Made by a program: the position numbers and the translations under genes. A DNA stretch of 64,000 nucleotides from Deltaproteobacteria bacterium (GTDB lineage: Bacteria; Myxococcota_A; UBA796; SXON01), in assembly GCA_014191855.1 (NCBI GenBank), contig BJHF01000015.1, forward strand, positions 16,281-80,280, written 5' to 3'. Below are positions 57,596 to 64,000 of this stretch, in pieces; the first letter of the stretch is position 1; every line of letters starts with the position of its first letter. The notes below the pieces were generated by a model. It was not told the origin of the DNA. It ran no database searches and saw only the letters and a program-made list of their open reading frames with translations.

Positions 57596-57823
57596 TCAGC
57601 CGCCGCCGATGGGCGGGAGGAACACCAGCTCGTCTCCCTCGCGCAGCAACGTGTCGCCGCTCACGCGCTCCTGGTTCACCGCGAACGCGATGGGAAGTTC
57701 GGCGGGGAGCCCCAGGGCCGCATAGGCCGCTGCGGCGGTGATCGCCGCGGGAAACGTGCACGATTCCTCACTGCACCCTTTGAGCTCCCGGAGCCGCGCA
57801 AAGTATCGGACGACCACGTTCAC
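57596..57823 (-). CDS. moaD: Molybdopterin synthase sulfur-carrier subunit MoaD
   Basis: A 75-residue ubiquitin-like MoaD starting with GTG at 57823. The fold begins VVVRYFARLRELKG and ends with the family C terminus FLPPIGGG; the terminal Gly-Gly is thiocarboxylated and donates sulfur to MoaE. There is one extra Gly before the stop. Directly upstream of moaE and divergent from the lipoprotein gene at 57846 (22 bp). Confidence 0.9.
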   Translation of the reverse strand: MNVVVRYFARLRELKGCSEESCTFPAAITAAAAYAALGLPAELPIAFAVNQERVSGDTLLREGDELVFLPPIGGG

Positions 57824-57845
57824 CCGGTGCCGTTAACCTTGTCGG

Positions 57846-58403
57846 ATGTGGCTCGCCCTGGTGATCGCGTGCTCGGGCTCGGACGACCCCGTCGTGAGCG
57901 GAGTGCCGCGCGCGCTTCCCATCACTGCCGAACAGATCGCTTCCAAACGTGAGAACGAGGAGTTGCGCACCTCACCGCGCAACCTGGAAGTGAACTATGT
58001 GAAACCGGAGCGGGTGTACATCGACGTGCACTTCCTCGGTGGGCGGCGCTGGGAGAATGTGAGGGAGATCGTGATTGATCAGCTCGGCACGCTCTCTGAG
58101 GAGGCGGTGGATGCCCAGGGGCGATCGGTAAAGCGCCTCGACCGCGGCACGCTCACGCTGGACCAGGACGGGAACATCGACATCGTGGACATCCCGCTCC
58201 CCGAACCGATGCGCCGGGCCGATGCGATGGTAGCCTGCGGGTTCTCAGGCTTGGCCGATAAGTATCACGCGCTGGATCGCGAGTTTCGGGTCACCCAGTT
58301 CCAGACCTTCCGACGGATCGTGTTGCACCGCGTTGCGCCGGACGACGACCTGGTCGATCGGCTCACCGGCTACAAACGGCAAGATCGGATCCGCGAAATC
58401 TAG
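57846..58403 (+). CDS. Secreted lipoprotein
   Basis: A 185-residue lipoprotein (MWLALVIAC) with a short acidic/Ser segment (SGSDDPVVSG). It contains ENEELRTSPRNLEVNYVKP, a strand-rich middle (RVYIDVHFLGGRRWENVREI) and a basic end (DRLTGYKRQDRIREI). No recognised domain or catalytic motif; the last 4 bp overlap the convergent rsmD end. Envelope location inferred from the lipobox. Confidence 0.7.
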   Translation: MWLALVIACSGSDDPVVSGVPRALPITAEQIASKRENEELRTSPRNLEVNYVKPERVYIDVHFLGGRRWENVREIVIDQLGTLSEEAVDAQGRSVKRLDRGTLTLDQDGNIDIVDIPLPEPMRRADAMVACGFSGLADKYHALDREFRVTQFQTFRRIVLHRVAPDDDLVDRLTGYKRQDRIREI

Positions 58404-58951
58404 TCCGCGTTTCGGGTGCGCTTGTGCCGATACACGGCCAGCACGCTGTCGCCGTACTTCCGGGTGCGGTCGAGGGGGAGGGGACCGGCGTGCTCGGGAA
58501 ACTTCGCGCCCGCTCGCGCTTCGGCGACCAGCACTTCGCGGGCGCACGGGGCGAGGCGCGTGATCCACGGGCCGATTTCGTCAGCGAACGGGGGATCGAG
58601 GTACACGATATCGGCTTCGATCCTCGGAGAGCCCTCCGGCGGGCACAGGGTCATCGCGTCGAGGGAGCGCACGTCCACGACCACCTTCATCGCCGCGACG
58701 TTCGCGAGGATGGCGGCGACGGCCAGCGGCGAGCGGTCGGTGACGTAGACGGGGGCGGCGCCCCGGGAGGCAGCTTCGAGCGCGATGGCGCCCGACCCCC
58801 CGAAGACGTCAAGAAATGAGGTTCCCTCCAAATCTTGCCCGAGGATCGAGAACAGGGCTTCGCGGGTGCGGGCGCTCGTGGGGCGAACGCCCTCGGGAAC
58901 CAGCGCGGGGAGCGCGCGGCCGCGCAGGTGACCGCCAGTGATGTTCAGCAT
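58400..58951 (-). CDS. rsmD: 16S rRNA (guanine(966)-N2)-methyltransferase RsmD
   Basis: A 183-residue RsmD. ITGGHLRGRALPAL and RPTSARTREALFSIL are family hallmarks; FLDVFGGSGAIALEAASRGA is the SAM-binding motif I, and DIVYLDPPFADEIG holds the catalytic DPPF (motif IV). It methylates N2 of G966 in 16S rRNA in the small subunit. Length and motifs are normal. It overlaps the convergent lipoprotein gene by 4 bp and is followed (upstream) by a membrane protein gene. Confidence 0.92.
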   Translation of the reverse strand: MLNITGGHLRGRALPALVPEGVRPTSARTREALFSILGQDLEGTSFLDVFGGSGAIALEAASRGAAPVYVTDRSPLAVAAILANVAAMKVVVDVRSLDAMTLCPPEGSPRIEADIVYLDPPFADEIGPWITRLAPCAREVLVAEARAGAKFPEHAGPLPLDRTRKYGDSVLAVYRHKRTRNAD

Positions 58952-58963
58952 CGGCGGGGGCTA

Positions 58964-60394
58964 TCAAACAACGGCGGACGGCGCGCCCCCCGAACCTCCA
59001 TCGCCCGCCAGCGTCGGCTCGGCGATCCGAACGATTCCATCGCGCGACAACACGAGCACACGGTGCACAAGCTCGCGTTTCCCGCCGTTGTTCACCGCCA
59101 GAACGACGGTAACCCGGTAGGTCTTGGGCCCCTGGATGCGGTGCGCGAGCCCGTCCTCGTCCAGTTGGAACAGCTCCCGGTTGGGCTCGTCCATGCGCCG
59201 CAGCCAGTCGCGAATGTTGAAGCGCAGGATCTGCTCGATGGCCTGCGCCTCGGGGCAGTTCGCGGAGGCTTCGCGCCCCAGGCGGAGCACGCGTCGGTAG
59301 TGGATCACGTCGTCGGAGGCGCGAACAACCTGTTCGATGGCGTCATCTCCCATGGCGCGGAGCGCGGCGATCTGGGGGTCAACCTCCGGCATATGAAGCA
59401 AGCGAACCGTCTCTTCCGCCACGCCTAGCGGGGAGGCCGCGCTCTCCGGGCACAGGTCGAGCCGCCGGTCGAACAGCCAGAGCGGCAAGCGCTGGGCGAA
59501 CCAGCCCTTCAGGTGATCCTTCAGGCGATCCTTCAGGATGTAACCGCCGACTGCGAAGCCGAGGAAGGGGAGGAGAGACGCCCACTCCCGCGGGCCGCCC
59601 GGCGTGCCGAAGGTCCACGCGGCGACCAGCTGCAGGCCCACCGCGACCGTCATCGCGAGCGCGGCTGCGATGCCAAACGCGAGATCCTGCGCGTTCTGCG
59701 CACGCCGCGTGGACACAAAGCGTAGATGCAACGCACCGAGAACGTATTTTTTGAGGCGGTTGAGACGGGTGACGAAGCGCTCGTTGTCGAGGGCATCTGC
59801 CGCGTCGAGCGGGCCATGCAGCCCGCCGGCTTCGCGGATCGCCGTCTCTGCCGTGATCGCCGCTGCCAGCGCGGGGTGCGGCGCCCGCTCCTGCACCCGG
59901 AACCAGAGCTCCAGCGCCTGCATCGAGAGAAAATCCTCGATCGCGGCCAAGGATGCCTGCACCTGTGGCGTAACGTTCACCGCCCTCGCCCGGCGCTCCC
60001 GATGACGAGCCAGCAAGGCTTCGGACTCGGCGATGAGCCGGTGGATGCTGGGCTCCGGATCCTCTCCCGCTGCGAGGAGATCGCGCAGCGCCCGCCCACG
60101 CACGCGGAGCTGGGCACGAATACACGCGGCATACAACCGAAGCGAGCGCTCGGCGCCTTCGTCGGTGAGCGGGGCGATCAGCACGTCCGCCTCCGCCAGC
60201 TCGCGGCGCGGAGACTGGTACCGCACGTACACCGTGAGGTCGCGGTAGTACCGATCGCGGTCGAACACCGGCTCGTCCACACCGAGCTGCGCCGGTAGGA
60301 AGAACCAAGCTTGCAGCTCGGAGGACCCGTGATCCAACGGCACCTCCAGGTCGAGCTCCATGGAGTAGGGGTCGTGAACGCGCAGCCGCACCAT
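58964..60394 (-). CDS. Hypothetical membrane-associated protein
   Basis: A 476-residue protein. The first 100 residues are a soluble domain (MELDLEVPLDHGSSELQAWF; FDRDRYYRDLTVYVRYQSP). A helical region follows (IHRLIAESEALLARHRERRA). Two transmembrane helices lie at about 245-295 (AFGIAAALAMTVAVGLQLVA; EWASLLPFLGFAVGGYILKD), and the C-terminal half is soluble (EQILRFNIRDWLRRMDEP; TYRVTVVLAVNNGGK). No catalytic motif or family recognised. It is 12 bp from rsmD in the same direction. A role at the inner membrane is inferred from the two helices only. Confidence 0.65.
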   Translation of the reverse strand: MVRLRVHDPYSMELDLEVPLDHGSSELQAWFFLPAQLGVDEPVFDRDRYYRDLTVYVRYQSPRRELAEADVLIAPLTDEGAERSLRLYAACIRAQLRVRGRALRDLLAAGEDPEPSIHRLIAESEALLARHRERRARAVNVTPQVQASLAAIEDFLSMQALELWFRVQERAPHPALAAAITAETAIREAGGLHGPLDAADALDNERFVTRLNRLKKYVLGALHLRFVSTRRAQNAQDLAFGIAAALAMTVAVGLQLVAAWTFGTPGGPREWASLLPFLGFAVGGYILKDRLKDHLKGWFAQRLPLWLFDRRLDLCPESAASPLGVAEETVRLLHMPEVDPQIAALRAMGDDAIEQVVRASDDVIHYRRVLRLGREASANCPEAQAIEQILRFNIRDWLRRMDEPNRELFQLDEDGLAHRIQGPKTYRVTVVLAVNNGGKRELVHRVLVLSRDGIVRIAEPTLAGDGGSGGAPSAVV

Positions 60395-60434
60395 CGTCGC
60401 GTTGTAACACGTTCGTTTTCGAATCGACCCCGGG

Positions 60435-61091
60435 CTAAGGGGCGAACCCCTCGGGTGGTGACGCGACCCACGCGCTGAGCTGGGCGTAGCCCAACCGCCG
60501 CAGCACCGTCACGCCAGTGGCGGCGTTCACGGCCTCGATCGCGAGCCTTCTGGCGTTCGCGAGGAGAATCGTCGGGTCGATCGACTCTCCCCCGAGCACC
60601 CTGGCGAAGAGCCCGTCGTCGAGTTCTTGCGCCTCAAGCGGCCTGGCTTTGAGGTCGGCCCGCAGCCCTTCGTCAAGCGTCGGGAGGAGGAATTGACCGT
60701 CTACCGCGAGCACCCTCGGCGGCTGGGCGACGATCGCAAGCGCGCTGGCGAACGGGCGACGCTGGGCGCGAAGGGAGGCGGGCGCGATGCGGAGGCCATA
60801 GGCGGCCACGAGCCCGACGAGCGAGGGAGGGCCCTGTTGCACAAGGGTTCGGAGCGTTGTGCGGGGAACACCGGGACCAAAGAGATGTTCTTGCGCGAAC
60901 ACCACTAGCAGCTCCCCACGGGCGCCCGTGCCCCACGTGGGGTGTGGGCGGCTGGGGCGCAGGGGTGGGCGCGGCGGGGGGCCGGGCGGCGGCGCCGGGG
61001 CTGGTGTGATCGGACTTTTTGCGTGCGCCACGCCCACCGCGCTTAGCGCCAGCAGGCTGAGGAGCAGGGAGCGGCGGGTGTGGGGGCTCAC
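60435..61091 (-). CDS. Secreted hypothetical protein (possible twin-arginine signal)
   Basis: About 218 residues from the GTG at 61091, giving a leader HTRRSLLLSLLALSAVGVAH with two arginines before the hydrophobic core, so Sec or Tat export is possible. After a Pro-rich linker the mature domain is helical (LLVVFAQEHLFGPG, LDDGLFARVLGGESIDPTIL, NARRLAIEAVNAATGVTVLR). No family recognised. Alternative starts at 61124 or 61154 would add about 11-21 residues; none has a clear ribosome-binding site. It is divergent from the flavoprotein at 61194. Confidence 0.6.
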   Translation of the reverse strand: MSPHTRRSLLLSLLALSAVGVAHAKSPITPAPAPPPGPPPRPPLRPSRPHPTWGTGARGELLVVFAQEHLFGPGVPRTTLRTLVQQGPPSLVGLVAAYGLRIAPASLRAQRRPFASALAIVAQPPRVLAVDGQFLLPTLDEGLRADLKARPLEAQELDDGLFARVLGGESIDPTILLANARRLAIEAVNAATGVTVLRRLGYAQLSAWVASPPEGFAP

Positions 61092-61193
61092 CGGACCGGT
61101 GGTGCGCGCCCCCTGCGGAGGCATTAGGGCGGCGTTCGCCGCGGGCCCGGGCATCCGGCCGGATTATCCTGCGGCCGCTCGGAGCGCGGGGTC

Positions 61194-62462
61194 ATGGCAG
61201 ACGCAGTTGTGGTGGGTGGTGGACTCGGCGCCCTGCGGGCAGCAGCCGCGCTGCGTGCGGCCGGGCGCAACGTCGTGCTGGTTCAGGAGGGCGGGAGCCT
61301 CGCGGGGTTGGCCGAGGCCGAGCTGCCAGTCGGCACCGGCTTCGAGCGGTTCAACCGCGTGCCGAGTGGGTGGCGCCCGATCGAGGGCATGACCACCGGC
61401 CTGTACGTGGGCGGTACGATCCACGCGCTGCCCTTGTCGAGGGCGGTGCTGCCGAAGCTGTTCTCGGCGGCGCAGGTGGCGGAGGCGGCGGGCGCGTGGG
61501 GGAAGAACCGTGCCACGCAGGAGCTTGCGCGCCTGATCGGGGGGGGCAAGGAGGTTCGCACCTACAAGGACTGGGTTACGCAAGCCTACGGCGACCCCAT
61601 CTTCGAGCGGTTGTTCCTTCCGTATTGTGAGCGGCGCTTCGGTGCGCCCGACGGTGTCACCGCGAACGTGGCCCGCGGCGTACACGGAGCGGCGCCGGAG
61701 GGCTTCCGCGCGTGCCCTGCGCATGGGCGTGCGGCGGAGCTGGCGGCGCTGGCCGAAGGCCTGGAGGTGGCGCACACCCGAGTCACGGGGCTCGCGAGCG
61801 GCCTCGTTACGACGGAGGCCGGGGAGTTTGAAGGCGAGCTGTTCGTGGATCTCCCCCCGGCTCGCGTCGTCGCGCTGCTCGGCGGGGCGGCGCCCCCGGG
61901 CCTGGCGAGCGAGGTGGCGTGGCTGCGGCTGCGCAACGCGCTGGAAGTGAGCCTCGAAGGCGGGTCTACCCTTCCGTGGATCACCCATGTGGTCGATGGG
62001 CCCGGGCAAGCTTATCGCCTGGTACGGCACGGCCTCTTCCCCGGGAACGGCGCGCTCCAGGGGCGAGTGTCGGTGCAGATGTCGGTCGAAAGCGGCGATC
62101 CGCTTTGGGCGGCTTCGGATGCGGAGCTTGCGGCTTCGGCGCTCTCGGCCGTGCAAGAAGTGGCGCCTGACGCGACGGCCTCCGGCGCGCGCGTGCAGCG
62201 GGTGCTCAACCACAACCCGGTGTGGGTGTACACGACGGCAGCCCGAATGCGGAGGTACCTCCTCGCGATGGGCGAGCTGAAGATCACGCCGGTGGGGCGT
62301 GCGGGAACGTACGCACCGCTCTCTGGCGAGGCGGAGGCGGCCTACCTGCGTTGCGTGATCTCCGGCTCCGTTTCGGTTGCCGAGGCGATGCGCCTGCACG
62401 TACAACCCCCGGTTGTCGTGGCGGAGCCGCGCGCGCATCTCACGGAATTCGCGAACGCTTAG
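61194..62462 (+). CDS. NAD(P)/FAD-binding amine-oxidase-like protein
   Basis: A 422-residue protein with a dinucleotide-binding motif GGGLGALRAAAALRAAGRNV near the N terminus (VVVGGGLGALRAA), then GTGFERFNRVP and a distant protoporphyrinogen-oxidase/amine-oxidase-like fold. Conserved stretches include FERLFLPYCERRFG, LFVDLPPARVV and WVYTTAARMRRYLLAMG. FAD-binding residues at the start are intact, and no transmembrane segment is seen, so a cytoplasmic flavin-dependent oxidoreductase is likely. It is followed by tRNA-Thr; substrate unknown. Confidence 0.75.
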   Translation: MADAVVVGGGLGALRAAAALRAAGRNVVLVQEGGSLAGLAEAELPVGTGFERFNRVPSGWRPIEGMTTGLYVGGTIHALPLSRAVLPKLFSAAQVAEAAGAWGKNRATQELARLIGGGKEVRTYKDWVTQAYGDPIFERLFLPYCERRFGAPDGVTANVARGVHGAAPEGFRACPAHGRAAELAALAEGLEVAHTRVTGLASGLVTTEAGEFEGELFVDLPPARVVALLGGAAPPGLASEVAWLRLRNALEVSLEGGSTLPWITHVVDGPGQAYRLVRHGLFPGNGALQGRVSVQMSVESGDPLWAASDAELAASALSAVQEVAPDATASGARVQRVLNHNPVWVYTTAARMRRYLLAMGELKITPVGRAGTYAPLSGEAEAAYLRCVISGSVSVAEAMRLHVQPPVVVAEPRAHLTEFANA

Positions 62463-62495
62463 GGGCGGTTCGGCGCGGCGTGGGGGGCGTGAGCC

Positions 62496-62524
62496 TTGAC
62501 GGCGACGGTGGCGGCGTTTAGAAG
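62496..62524 (+). promoter_or_regulatory. Sigma-70 promoter of tRNA-Thr
   Basis: TTGACG (5/6 to -35, 62496-62501) and TAGAAG (4/6 to -10, 62519-62524) with 17-bp spacing, ending 10 bp before the tRNA 5' end. Confidence 0.75.
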
Positions 62525-62534
62525 GCGGGCGCTT

Positions 62535-62609
62535 GCCGAAGTGGCTCAGGGGTAGAGCAGCTGATTCGTAATCAGCAGGTCAGGGGTTCAAATCCCCTCT
62601 TCGGCTCCA
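62535..62609 (+). tRNA. tRNA-Thr(CGT)
   Basis: A standard tRNA cloverleaf: acceptor GCCGAAG/CTTCGGC, D-arm GCTCAGGGGTAGAGC, anticodon stem GCTGA/TCAGC around loop TTCGTAA with anticodon CGT, T-arm AGGGGTTCAAATCCCCT, discriminator T and encoded CCA (62607-62609). It reads ACG threonine codons. A promoter precedes it and an intrinsic terminator follows. Confidence 0.96.
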
Positions 62610-62620
62610 TCAAATAGTGA

Positions 62621-62660
62621 CGCCCGTTCCTTGGTTATCTGGGAACGGGCGTTTCTCTTT
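62621..62660 (+). terminator. Rho-independent terminator after tRNA-Thr
   Basis: CGCCCGTTCC (62621-62630) pairs perfectly with GGAACGGGCG (62642-62651), an 11-nt loop, then TTTCTCTTT (62652-62660). This is the clearest intrinsic terminator in the window. Confidence 0.9.
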
Positions 62661-62678
62661 GAGGGGTCGCGAAAGGGG

Positions 62679-62700
62679 CGTAGTCGCACCGTAGTCGCAC
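62679..62700. repeat. Perfect 11-bp tandem duplication
   Basis: CGTAGTCGCAC occurs twice with no gap (62679-62689 and 62690-62700). It lies between the tRNA-Thr terminator and the restriction-type gene; the remaining bases to 62851 show no gene. It could be an insertion footprint or a chance duplication. Confidence 0.5.
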
Positions 62701-62851
62701 TTTGGTGGGGAGTCGCGAGGTGGCCCTACTGGTCCGCGGTGGCCGACGTGGGGTTCGGGGCGCGGAGCCGTTCGTGGCTGGCCTCCCGTGGGCGGTCGCC
62801 GGACTCGTAGTGGGTTGATGCTCGCGGCGTCGGCACGTACGATTTCCTTGG

Positions 62852-63868
62852 CTACGGCTTCGGCATCCAACTTCCGATGTCCAGCGTCTCGTACCAGTGG
62901 CGATAGAGCATGCAGAAGCGGCCCGTCATCGCCTTGATCAGCGCCGCACGCTCGCTTTGGTACTCCCGCCGGCCGAGGTACCCGGGAAGGGCATTCGCAG
63001 GCACTGAGGCGCTCCAGTGGATCCCGTCCGTCGACACGAAGCTCGACTCGGCCAAGTCCTTGGCCGAGCTAACGCCATACTCGCGCTCGCGCGCGGAAGG
63101 CTTGCTCAGCTTGTCGGCCGGCGACTCCTCCTGCCGCTCGCGGTTTGCGGCGTACGGCCAGGCCCGGAGGTTGCCGATCGAGGCATGCCAGTCGCGTATG
63201 ACCTGCGGGACGTGGTGGCGCCCCGAAACGTAATATTGCGGGTGGATGTGGTCGTAGTCCCACGGTCGATCCCGGTCCTCGGTCACGTCCGGCAGCGTCG
63301 GGTCGAAGTCTTCGAACCAGCGGCCGATCCACTTCCGTTGGGCGTAGAGTACGAGCTCGTGGCGACCGTAGAGCTGGTCGATGAACGAGCTCCACGCCTC
63401 CTCGAACTTGGCGGCGAGCTTGGGCACCTCCTCGACGGGCCGCTCATCGAGCCTCTCCTGCCAGAATCTCCCCAACGCACCCCTGTACCACTGGTACAGC
63501 TTCTGGTTCTTGGAGTCGGCGAGCGGATACACGACGGTTGCCCAGTCCCATGTCGCCTCTGGCCCGTTGGCGCCGTTCAGAGCCCTCGCGATTCGGGCTT
63601 CAAGCGCGTCGGGGGGTGGGAGGGGCAACATTCGGAACGCGCCATGCCCGCGCAGGCCGAGCATCGGCCGGAGGTTGACCGCGCTGAAGAACTTGGGCAG
63701 GTCCTTTGGTTTGCACCTCTGCAGGCAGTCCCAGACCGCATCGACGCAGTGCCGCATCTCGTCGGTGCGCGTGGACCACCCGAACCAGGCGATCGCAGTC
63801 ACGACGCCGACGGCCCGACGGCACGCAACGTCGCCGAGCGCGTCCGGGGACTGACCGGCAGCGAGCAT
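62852..63868 (-). CDS. DUF262/GmrSD-type restriction protein, HNH (DUF1524) half
   Basis: A 338-residue frame from ATG 63868. It corresponds to the C-terminal half of DUF262/GmrSD-type restriction proteins: RKWIGRWFEDFDPTLPD, the HNH-like nuclease motif WDYDHIHPQYYVSG with the DHIHP core, IRDWHASIGNLRAWPYAANR, and a C-terminal helical part ending SWMPKP. The N-terminal DUF262 nucleotide-sensing domain is missing. The frame stays open upstream to a TGA at 63995-63997 and reads plausibly (ESIIINRPRDRISF), so this may be a truncated, frameshifted or separately encoded gene. It probably cleaves modified phage DNA. It lies 240 bp from tRNA-Thr, a common island boundary. Confidence 0.65.
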   Translation of the reverse strand: MLAAGQSPDALGDVACRRAVGVVTAIAWFGWSTRTDEMRHCVDAVWDCLQRCKPKDLPKFFSAVNLRPMLGLRGHGAFRMLPLPPPDALEARIARALNGANGPEATWDWATVVYPLADSKNQKLYQWYRGALGRFWQERLDERPVEEVPKLAAKFEEAWSSFIDQLYGRHELVLYAQRKWIGRWFEDFDPTLPDVTEDRDRPWDYDHIHPQYYVSGRHHVPQVIRDWHASIGNLRAWPYAANRERQEESPADKLSKPSAREREYGVSSAKDLAESSFVSTDGIHWSASVPANALPGYLGRREYQSERAALIKAMTGRFCMLYRHWYETLDIGSWMPKP

Positions 63869-64000
63869 CCGGTTGAAGCTGATCCGATCTCGTGGACGGT
63901 TGATGATGATGCTCTCGTTCAGATCACTATCACGATGGTGGTTCGGTTGGAGGACGGTAGGCGGATCACCAGGAGGGGGGTGCAGGGGGGAGACTCAAAA
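63869..64000. other. Right-edge stretch, upstream side of the nuclease gene
   Basis: 132 bases to the window end. On the minus strand the frame of the nuclease gene remains open back to a TGA at 63995-63997, so coding may extend upstream or a frameshift may separate it from the DUF262 half. On the plus strand the codon-aligned frame also looks protein-like (QITITMVVRLEDGRR), but this may be a mirror of the other strand. No promoter, repeat or tRNA seen. Confidence 0.3.

Noticed and set aside
63855..64000. Plus-strand frame at the right edge (QITITMVVRLEDGRR)
   Set aside because: It is codon-aligned with the minus-strand nuclease frame, so it may be a mirror; too short to decide.
1..64000. 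CRISPR array, insertion sequence or replication origin
   Set aside because: No regularly spaced repeats, transposase motifs or origin-like AT-rich boxes were seen.

Overview
The window is very GC-rich, densely packed DNA that looks like a chromosome segment of a Myxococcota bacterium (former Deltaproteobacteria), probably one without a close cultured model. Support: a trypsin-like protease with a MYXO-CTERM-type tail, a DUF2330 protein, a complete alternative complex III (act) cluster, DUF2786/SprT and eight-cysteine-cluster proteins, and at least sixteen lipoproteins, several with Asp-Thr/Ser-Gly/Ala linkers right after the lipid-anchoring cysteine. Most neighbours overlap by 1-8 nt (ATGA, GTGA, TGATG), so translational coupling is the rule. 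Taxonomy is inference from gene content only.

Layout. 1-2540 (minus): an envelope operon of a DUF2330 gene broken by an in-frame amber codon, a barrel-like protein, a lipoprotein and a gene cut by the left edge. 2564-5757 (plus): an exported FAD oxidoreductase lipoprotein and a DUF2325-like protein. 5880-8153 (minus): a GT-C-like membrane protein and a lipoprotein. 8248-11911 (plus): three overlapping lipoprotein genes (Cys-rich, ASH/VWA-like, beta-helix). 11982-16184 (minus): a coupled operon of a phosphoglycerate-dehydrogenase-like enzyme, an SprT/DUF2786 protein, an ATP-grasp ligase and a GHMP kinase. 17688-21475 (plus): an ECF sigma factor with a hydrophobic tail, a single-pass sensor/anti-sigma-like protein, an exported caspase-family protein ending in a barrel-like domain, and a lipoprotein. 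This operon is the strongest candidate for an undescribed system. 21491-28029: mixed envelope, acyltransferase, methyltransferase and alkaline phosphatase genes.

28033-36911 (minus): electron transport. A monohaem cytochrome c lipoprotein precedes actA-B-C-D-E-F (quinol:cytochrome c oxidoreductase), and a DUF4863 gene abuts actF. 37184-39859: small genes, a decayed PIN-toxin remnant beside tRNA-Leu(CAA), a lipoprotein and a degenerate receiver protein. 39909-43491: valS overlapping a convergent Rieske oxygenase. 43527-51355: a spherulin-4 lipoprotein, a nucleotide-sugar dehydrogenase, and a four-gene surface-glycan operon (flippase-like, GT2, methyltransferase, GT-C/phosphodiesterase fusion). 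51359-57116 (minus): a barrel protein, a giant alpha/beta-hydrolase lipoprotein and a secreted S1 protease. 57184-62462: moaE, moaD, rsmD, hypothetical proteins and an NAD(P)/FAD amine-oxidase-like protein. 62496-64000: tRNA-Thr(CGT) with promoter and intrinsic terminator, then the nuclease half of a DUF262/GmrSD-type restriction protein, suggesting the edge of an integrated island.

No CRISPR array, insertion sequence, rRNA gene or replication origin was seen.
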